Origin: Maniola hyperantus
Lineage: Eukaryota > Arthropoda > Insecta > Lepidoptera > Nymphalidae
Direction: 5' to 3'
Length of the DNA stretch: 64,000 nt
NCBI RefSeq assembly: GCF_902806685.2
Contig: NC_048537.1
Coordinates: 11,120,720 to 11,184,719 of the forward strand
The position numbers were made by a program, and so were the translations under genes. The notes below the pieces were generated by a model. It was given only the letters and a program-made list of their open reading frames with translations, did no database searches and had not been told where the DNA came from. Below, piece by piece: positions 56,906 through 64,000 of this stretch. Every line of letters starts with the position of its first letter. Position 1 is the stretch's first letter.

Positions 56906-57533
56906 AACAAATTTTATAAAACCATCTGGAGAATCGCGTACCTAAGCGATGTTCTAGTTTGCTTTTTTACTTGTTTTAAATGTTTTCATTGCGTAGGTTA
57001 CATGTTCGGGGTAATAACGCTTATTGCTTCCCTTACGCGTTTCTGAGAGAGGCATCAACTTGTAAGTTGTGACAAAAAGGGTATTTTGATAATATGTATT
57101 TTTCGGCACATTTTGTCTATAATATTGATACGTTGTTATTTCATTTACCTAAATGTGGTCCACGATAATGACTGTTTGTTGCCAAAATAAATAAAATATT
57201 AAAAATACGCACGAAATTATGCGTTTTCGAGGACAAATAATAAGATACTAAGCCATAAATAAGATGACAGGTTTTGTACCACTCAATTAAGTAATCGAGA
57301 GTTATGCCTGATAGAGCAGAGGAATGAAATGAGGGTTATTCAAATATTTGTCAGACCATATATCAGTCATACTCATCCCATTAGACTTTAGGGTATCCTT
57401 CAGTCATGCAGCCAGTGTTTGGGATAATTGACAACAAAACCGATCGTCTAATAGTTCCAACAAGAGTTTTGTTTTAAATCATCTTTTGCAATTCATCACA
57501 ATTTCACATCCCTACGATGGTTGCGAGGGTGTT

Positions 57534-57663
57534 AGTTGCCGCCAATTTCGCGCAGCTCGCGGTTGCCGAGCGGCAGCGTGGGTCGGTAGTTGTGAAGCAC
57601 CTCCATGGCCTCCACGCCACAGGACGCTTCGCCGCATCTCAGTTTTCGCATTAGGGCCAGCTG
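57534..57663 (-). CDS. Candidate orphan terminal exon
   Basis: A 3' splice site TGTTTCAG (57664..57671 region, minus) is followed by an in-frame stretch, LALMRKLRCGEASCGVEAME, then VLHNYRPTLPLGNREL and REIGGN with a TAA stop. Codons mostly end in G or C, unlike the surrounding AT-rich sequence and like the GC-rich exons of DOT1L here. I do not recognise the family. Upstream exons would lie to the right, possibly beyond 64 kb. The alternative is a fragment of a processed or captured gene. The exact 5' edge depends on the splice site chosen. Confidence 0.4.
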
Positions 57664-57799
57664 AAACAGAATGTTATTTTTTTTAAAATAACGTCTCAGA
57701 ACAAAGCGTCAAGTCCATCATCGAATTCGAATATAAAAATATAGTCGATAGGTACCTAGGTAGGTAGGTACCTACTAATATTCATACTAATATTATAAA

Positions 57800-57960
57800 T
57801 GCGAAAGTGTGTCTGTCTGTCTACTAGCTGCTGCTGCTGCCTAACAGTTCCGATTTAGATGAAATTCGGTAAAGAATTAGCTTACATCTCGAGGACGTAG
57901 GCTACTTTTTATCCCAGAAAATCAAAGCGTTTCCACGGGATTTTAAAAACCTAAATCCTT
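57800..57960 (-). repeat. Dispersed repeat A
   Basis: It begins 'actaatattataaatgcgaa', contains 'atgaaattcggtaaagaatt' and 'ggctactttttatcccagaa', and ends 'tttccacgggattttaaaaa'. It has the reverse orientation to 26761..26970. Confidence 0.65.
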
Positions 57961-58204
57961 GATGATGAACCCGTCAAGCGTTAGATACTCAGCGCCGACG
58001 ATCGGTGTGAGAAGAATACCAGCATACCGCGGTGTCGCAACTCGCAACGCACTCTGGCGTGACATCTACCAATCCAAGCGCATACAGAGCGTCAGCGCTT
58101 CAGCGCGGCAGAGCGCTACGGCCAAACTACTTAGTGGCTACTGGCTACGTCAGACTAATGTGTACGTTAAACGTTTAGGTATATCTATATAAGTACATAT
58201 ATAA

Positions 58205-58405
58205 AAAGAAAAGCTGACTGACTGATCTATCAACTCAGAGCTCAAACTACTGGACGGATCGGGCTGAAATTTGGCATGCAGATAGCTATAATGACGTAGA
58301 CATTCGCTAAGAAAGGATTTTTGAAAATTTAATCCCTGAAAGGGTAAAATAGGGGATTAAAATTTGTGTAGTCCACGCGGATGAAGCCGTGGGAATAGAC
58401 TAGTA
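58205..58405 (+). repeat. Dispersed repeat B
   Basis: 'agaaaagctgactgactgat' through 'gggctgaaatttggcatgca' and 'agaaaggatttttgaaaatt' to 'tgtagtccacgcggatgaag'. The copy is well preserved. Confidence 0.7.
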
Positions 58406-59154
58406 TGAATATACGCGAAAGAAAGCGATCGAATTCATACATATTTAAATGAAGACGTGCACGCTCTAGCGCGCCAATTTTCGAAGATCACACAAATCGC
58501 GATCTTTATGCCAGATAGCGTCGTTTGCGTACAACACAATACTTCATCTAGCAATTTAGTATTTCAGCAAAATGCCGCACATAACGATCTGTTAGTGTTA
58601 CATGAATTTATTAATCTACCACGAATAAGTATACTTACATACAGCTGCACAACAATACCTACTAACAACTTAGCAATTTAAGAATACAGAAATATATTGT
58701 AATTAACGAAACTAACATCATTGTGAACTATAATGCATTAAGGAGTATGGGAATAAACGGCTTTTTATTTATTTATTTTATTTATTTACATACAGCTGAG
58801 GATGGCATAATATGGTAAGGTAGCAGATACCTATATTGAAAGGTAGATTTTCCTCTCTGAATAAAACAATATTGAAGAAGGACGCTAGTCTAATCCAAAC
58901 TACTTAGATGGATACAAAGGAAAAAGATTTAGTGAAGATTAGGCGAAGAACACAGAGACGATATTTTCGCCTCTGTGCAAACAGAGTCGAGGTCAACTAC
59001 TGATATGACCTGTAAAAAGTCAGTGCTCAGTGGTCAGTGGTCACCTAGCCAGACGGGTTTAAGTTCAAGGCTCCAGTGACTTTTGAGTCTTGAAATAAGT
59101 TTTAACAGCTCCTTGAACCTTTCATATTTATAGGTAGGTAAGCTTGGTAGACTA
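58406..59154. other. Spacer without recognised gene
   Basis: Mixed-composition sequence with an AT-rich (TTTA)n patch near 58765. No supported exon or named element. Confidence 0.4.
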
Positions 59155-59325
59155 ACGGCGATTACGCACTGCACTTCCGTCTTCCGAGTTCTACTTATCC
59201 GTCATCCGTGAGAATACCAGTGATTATCTACGACATTTGTCATAAGCTCCCGTACAAAACAAAAAGGAACGTATTTTCACGTACTCAGATCGGATGAGTG
59301 CGTAACCGCCGTTACTGTAGATAGA
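59155..59325 (-). mobile_element. Foldback family 4, copy 2
   Basis: The right end GATCGGATGAGTGCGTAACC plus GCCGTTA is the reverse complement of the left end of 14865..15035. The left end 'ggcgattacgcactgcactt' is its diverged partner, and 'aaaaaggaacgtattttcac' is shared. Confidence 0.65.
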
Positions 59326-59489
59326 TATAGGTATTTACTAAAATATTTAACGATAGTAGGTAAGTAATATTATTACTACGATTTTATTTCCTCGCTTAAT
59401 ACCTCGTTTACGTCTCAACTATCCGTTATCAAATAACCTTGTCTTTGAGAAACCAGATTTATATGGCAATTTTTTGCCCAGGTTAATTT

Positions 59490-59842
59490 AATATGACGGT
59501 TTTACATAACAATAAAACCGATATTATGTGCCGAGAGGGAAAACATACAGCATTTATGTATGAAGAAGCAATTATGTACTCACCGCATATATGCGCGCTT
59601 CATCCATAAACATGTATATTCCTATGCAATAATGTAGTTTACCTTACCGGACATAGGGGCGCTAGTGTCTCACCCAGCAAGGCAGTGAGCCGCTGCCATC
59701 TTGGATGTCATAGTCTTCACCAGGAAGAAGTTCCTGCAATGCTGTATGTTTTCCCTCTCGGCACATAATATCGGTTTTATTGTTATGTAAAACCGTCATA
59801 TTGATGTGCCTCCGGAAAACATACAGCATTTATGTATGAAGA
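59490..59842. repeat. Perfect 63-bp inverted repeat plus direct repeat, probable DIRS-element end
   Basis: Arms 59491..59553 and 59739..59801 are exact reverse complements (ATATGACGGTTTTACATAAC ... GGGAAAACATACAGCAT) around a spacer of about 185 bp. The segment GAAAACATACAGCATTTATG plus TATGAAGA also occurs twice in direct orientation (about 59539 and 59815). DIRS-type retrotransposons carry inverted termini and an internal complementary region in place of LTRs, and a DIRS-like coding region lies to the right. Confidence 0.7.
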
Positions 59843-60499
59843 CGTGTTTGTTATCTGCTGGTGAAATGTATTACCCACAACGCTATGATGAATCAAAGGG
59901 AGTTAATCTGTCAATTGAATAACAAAAATATTAATCGTTAAGTTAGATCAAATAACCACGTCCCCTTCATTCATTGTCACCTATTAAAGTTATTGTTATT
60001 TCTAACCAGGGTTAATAAGTTAAAATATAATGTCTAAAAGACAAACAATTTAAATGATTTATGTCTGTAATTTTGATAAGGATTACTAAAACTCAAACCG
60101 GACCATATAATGATTATATTGAAAAATAAGCTTCAGTTATTTTTAGGTCTCCTCCGGGCAATAATGATTTCAACAAGAGTGTCTGGTAATCTCCAGTTAC
60201 CACGAGATACGAGTATATCGTCCATTGATTGGTTATCTGTCCCCAAAGAAACTACTGCTGATCCACTGATGAATCCCTGGGGATACAGGAATGCTGCCAC
60301 ATTGCTTAAGAACTGAACTGTTCCAGTGATCTATTACAGTACGTGATGCGGCTTCAGTTTCATTACAGTTGGTGATAAAAAGATTACAATATATCTAAAT
60401 TCTTAACTTCATTCTGCTTGACCTATTTTCCTGTGTCAAAGACATACATGTAGTACTACTGTAGTATACTAGTACATTAATAGAGAATTATGTTTTCTG

Positions 60500-61070
60500 T
60501 TATGTTATTATGTTTTGAAAGTGTCCATCCGTATTGATGTTAAGAGTGAGTGTCAGTCTTTGGGCCAAATAAAGTATATAATATATTTTTCCCGGTGACA
60601 CAGACTTTCAGTTGTCAACCCTTCGTTCCGTGGCAACAATTGTCCATATAGGTTCGTCTAGATATCTCGAGAAGTGTGTGCTTAAATGAGAGCTTCTGAA
60701 GTTAGCGCTTGAGCTCTACCTTAAGGTCCTGTATGATAAATGGTTTAGTAATTTTGAGTTTAGCCACGTCAATAATTGCCTAGTGTCCACATGTGTATCA
60801 TAGAAAGTTAACCGCCACCAGGTTTCGCACCAGTTTAACCATTTTTGATGTCTGGTAGGTAGGTAGGACAAAAATTGCTTCCAACAAGCACCTGTTCTTT
60901 ACTTCTCGTATAGACTACTCCTTTATTTGGGCACCCATCCTCAATTTTTTCAGCTTCCGGGTAAATGTCTGGCGGACACTGTAATATCGTGACATCTATC
61001 AGGGTCCCTGATAGGTTCTATAGCTCATTTGAGCTCTGCTTTCAAATCTTGAAGCCCAAAGGTCTTTCAC
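60500..61070. other. Probable internal part of the decayed DIRS-like element, no intact frame
   Basis: It lies between the inverted-repeat block and the reverse transcriptase/RNase H remnants. Both strands have frequent stops. I cannot identify a tyrosine recombinase motif by eye. Confidence 0.35.
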
Positions 61071-61489
61071 GTGCCACATTTAAGTACACCCCAGCTGCAC
61101 TTGTTCAAGTAAGTCAGTACTTTTGGCAATTAGTTTGGAGAAGAAAACACCCATGCTAAATTGATGTCTCAATGACCTGTTGAAAGCATCTATAACTTGC
61201 TGGTCAATCTTTGCAGTCGATAAAGACACCACACCATCTTTATTCCCTACTACAGTAATCTGTTGTGCTGCAACCAAATCGACTCCGGACGGCGCTTGAG
61301 GGAAAAGATGACACTATGTGGGAGGTTTTCCTCGTGACAGCCTTGAGCCAATAATGTAATCTGTTATGTGCGGGAGTTCGATTGTTAGAATCAGTAAAAC
61401 CCACGACTTTGTTCACTAAAATGAACGTTAGAACGAACGAGTGAGTGAACGAATGAGTGTTCGATTGAACTAAGACTTGCGATTTTTGC

Positions 61490-62413
61490 AGAGTTCTTGT
61501 GCTGTCTTCAATTGCCACTATAACTGCATAAAGTTCCTTCTATTGCTGTGCTATCATTTTTGATGCACTCACCAAGTTTCTGGCATTAATTTCCCGTTTA
61601 ATTGGGCACTAAAAGCCAATCAGAGGCATTATTCGCCAAGCAGTGGATGGCAGGTTTTAGGTGTACATATTGGCAGCCTGAGACATGTGGTTCCGCGCCG
61701 CCATGTCATTCCCTGTTCCACGATTGTGGATTCAGCAGTTTAAAACATATTATCGAAACGTTTGAGGCGTATTTGGATCTGAATCAGAATGTAGTCTGCT
61801 TCTGGGAGTTACTAAACTGGCGAAGTCTGACTGTCCTAGCAACCGTTGCATTTCGTGAAGAGTGATTTCAGATATTTTCAGTAATAATTCTCTCAAAGGT
61901 CTCGTTGATAGTTTTTTACTCTTTATTATGGGCAAGAACATTGAATTTTCTTATAGTCTGCCAACGAATACCCAGGTATTGTAGGTCTTGTGTGAGTGTT
62001 AGAATTGACTTTTAGTAATTGATCCCGATGTTGTTTAACTTCGGTGATCGGACGAGAACCGGTGTCTTCAACAAGGTATGGGCGTTGGCTTTTGATAATT
62101 GATCCCCCTGCCCCGAAGTTCCAAGGACCTCACGCTTCCGCAGCGTGAAGGCATAACCTGGATTGGTCTTGGTTGACCAGAATTGCCAGCCCAGAAGTTC
62201 CAAGTGCCTCACGGCTTCCGCAGCCTGAAGACATAACTTGGATTGGTCTTGATTGACCAGAAGGAAGTCGTCTAGGTAGACTAGCACTCGACATTCCTTC
62301 GCATGCAAGGTTTCCGCAACCAAGCATGTTACAGGTGGGGCGCTGCCGCCAGACCCAAAAATTAGACAAGTTGTCCAACTTTTGTTGTAGAAAGCTACGA
62401 ACCGGTATGACAA
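61490..62413 (-). pseudogene. Decayed DIRS-like reverse transcriptase and RNase H
   Basis: Read on the minus strand: GSGGSAPPVTCLVAETL (a corrupted fingers/palm stretch), then CRVLVYLDDFLLVNQDQSK with the RT active-site motif YLDD. LQAAEAVRHLELLGWQ and, nearer 61850, LHEMQRLLGQSDFASLVTPR follow; the order 'palm, thumb LLGxxxFAS, then RGRLH' is that of DIRS elements. Then come RNase H-like pieces in shifting frames (NASDW, AQLNGK, MPETW). Stops, frameshifts and an internal duplication of about 80 bp show it is dead. DIRS rather than Gypsy or BEL is inferred from LDDFLL and the absence of LTRs. Confidence 0.6.
62108..62270. repeat. 80-bp imperfect tandem duplication within the RT remnant
   Basis: The units share 'cgaagttccaaggacctcac' or 'agaagttccaagtgcctcac', 'ttccgcagc', 'tgaaggcataacctggattg' or 'tgaagacataacttggattg', and 'gttgaccagaa' or 'attgaccagaa'. 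They lie directly after the YLDD motif in reading direction. Confidence 0.75.
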
Positions 62414-62928
62414 ATCAGACGGGATAGTTTTGTTTCACAAATTTGTGTGTCATTTAAGTCGTGACAGGTGACCAGGTTGCATGTTGCATTATTTGTTTTG
62501 TGGGCATTACCGGGGGTAGTTTCTTGTATTAGGGTATTCGAAATACCGTAATTGACATTTACAAAAACTGTTTGCACCAAAAGCTTGCCAACGATATTAG
62601 AATGTCATTACATAACCTGTAACATGTGTTGGATAGGTTTTTCAATTGTAGGCATTTATAGCTGTAATATTTATAAGTATGGGCCACCAGAGGATTGCAT
62701 AAACGCAGTGAGTGTTGCTTTATCCAAAAAGAACCTCGTCACTATTGTTAAAAGCCAATCCGGTATTTGACAACTAGTCAAATCAGTATCCTATAAAGCG
62801 TTAAAACACACGCTCAGCACGCGAGGCCCCATGAAACACTGGCATGTGACGTCACAATGATTTGACGTACTTTTCCAGCTTAATCAGTAATTTAAAATGG
62901 TTATCACACCCAAAACTAACAAAGGGCG

Positions 62929-62960
62929 CGGACCTCACATATCAGTATATGTGAGGTCCG
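62929..62960. repeat. Perfect 14-bp hairpin with 4-nt loop
   Basis: The arms are CGGACCTCACATAT and ATATGTGAGGTCCG around CAGT. It lies near the outer (right) side of the DIRS-like region and could be part of that element's terminus or a separate foldback. The remaining 62970-63800 is AT-rich with no gene. Confidence 0.7.
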
Positions 62961-63811
62961 AGAGGCTTCCAGTGGAAGACCCTCCATTCAGCCATCACTG
63001 AGAAACCATTCACTTTTGACATATGCAAATACCGTATCCAAAATTTCCTTAGAGTATTTAAAATGAACATCTCCATGAAAATTCTGTCTGATATTCATCT
63101 CCTGCGCCTTACATAATATATTATGCTATACATTCGCCTGTTACCCAAACAATTTGTAAAGTTTGTTCTGATAATTTTTAAGACAAAGATGATTTGCTGA
63201 ATGTTATTTATTTATTTAACCATCTTTATTGCTAATCATTATATTCAAAAGAATAAAAATGCAGGAGATACTTAGACCAAAGGGCGACTTTATCATCTGA
63301 ATGTTTCAGTAATTTATTAAAGGGGGTATCTGGATTCTTAACTGAGTTCTGTTTGGTATAATAAAGCATTGGTGGTAACGGCCATGATGTCCTCAGTGGG
63401 GCCAAATAAGTGTTAGCTATTGTTTAGTGAGTACAGTTCTCCGTTATTTTCAGTTTACGAAACCCCTTTAAATCAGCAATTTAACCAATGTCTTGTCGAT
63501 AACCAACATCTCGCCACGTGGGCGAGATAAAATGTTATCGTTCGATTCACTGGCGTAAAATTAAAATTACACTCAATTAACTTTGTACATAAAATAAATA
63601 GATTCAATAACCGATTATAGGTAACCATTGGGACTTTTCCTCGCCAAAATTTGTATTAAAGAAACCTAGATCCAGATTTAGATTTCGGTGTCGGTGTCGA
63701 CACGTTCGTCAACCAAATCGTCATTTGTTTAATTTGGTTTCTCAATTAGCATCTCATTTGCATTAGATACACAATATGGTAGATGCATTATAAGATATGT
63801 AAGAAAACTCA

Positions 63812-64000
63812 CCTGGTTGTATAACGCATCGATCCGAGGATCGATCGTTACCTGGTGATTTCTCGCCGTTTCTCTCGGGAGTCACTCTCAATCCTGCTCG
63901 TTGCTTGAATCGCTGCTGGATGTCGAGGTATCCCCTTTTTCAAGAGCCCTCTCAGGCACCAATAAGCGCGAAACACCAGATCGATTAGCTTACGTAGCCT
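63812..64000 (-). other. Open frame ending at strong donors, cut by the window edge
   Basis: On the minus strand a frame open from the window edge reads LIDLVFRAYWCLRGLLKKGI, then PRHPAAIQATSRIESDSREK and RREIT. It meets a donor-like CACCAG|GTAACG near 63854 and, farther on, CAACCAG|GTGAGT near 63814. It could be an exon of a gene lying to the right, or a repeat. Too short to assign. Confidence 0.25.

Overview
This is nuclear DNA from an insect, almost certainly a moth or butterfly. It has AT-rich introns and spacers, GT-AG introns, and short GC-rich coding exons. Several interspersed repeats are of kinds I associate with Lepidoptera: repeats ending in CTTTCGCATTTATAATA or carrying 'CCGCGACTTCGTCCGCG', 'GGCCAAGTGCGAGT' repeats, and tRNA-derived SINEs with a GGGATCGAACCC B box. 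I see no rRNA, true tRNA, CRISPR array or prokaryotic operon.

Four complete protein-coding genes could be built exon by exon, and every junction keeps the frame. From left to right they are: (1) a PLEKHJ1-type PH-domain protein (minus, 4 exons, 347 aa, 41..3269); (2) the histone H3K79 methyltransferase DOT1L/grappa (minus, 17 coding exons, 1208 aa, 8453..40391); (3) ANKRD49, an ankyrin-repeat protein (plus, 3 exons, 235 aa, 43544..45124); (4) Rod/KNTC1, the large subunit of the kinetochore RZZ complex (minus, 2 coding exons, 1819 aa, 45580..51496). ANKRD49 and rod are convergent, with 455 bp between their stop codons. The four genes share no obvious pathway and nothing suggests co-regulation.

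From 51.5 to 64 kb there is no complete gene. This part holds a duplicated 0.55 kb foldback repeat, several foldback MITE-like elements, retroelement fragments, one plausible orphan terminal exon (57534..57663, minus), and a decayed DIRS-type retrotransposon (about 59.5-62.9 kb, minus) with a perfect 63-bp inverted repeat at one end.

The introns of DOT1L, above all the 10.6-kb intron 3 and the 6.1-kb intron 2, are packed with nested repeats: at least five foldback families present in two or more copies here, an RTE LINE 3' end, an R1-like reverse transcriptase fragment, a mariner remnant, and tRNA-derived SINEs. Two places stand out because elements lie against splice sites: exon 7 is bracketed by two different foldback elements, and the 5' splice site after exon 10 touches the end of an antisense LINE fragment. 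I found no convincing new multi-gene system; the novelty is in the repeat families and their placement.
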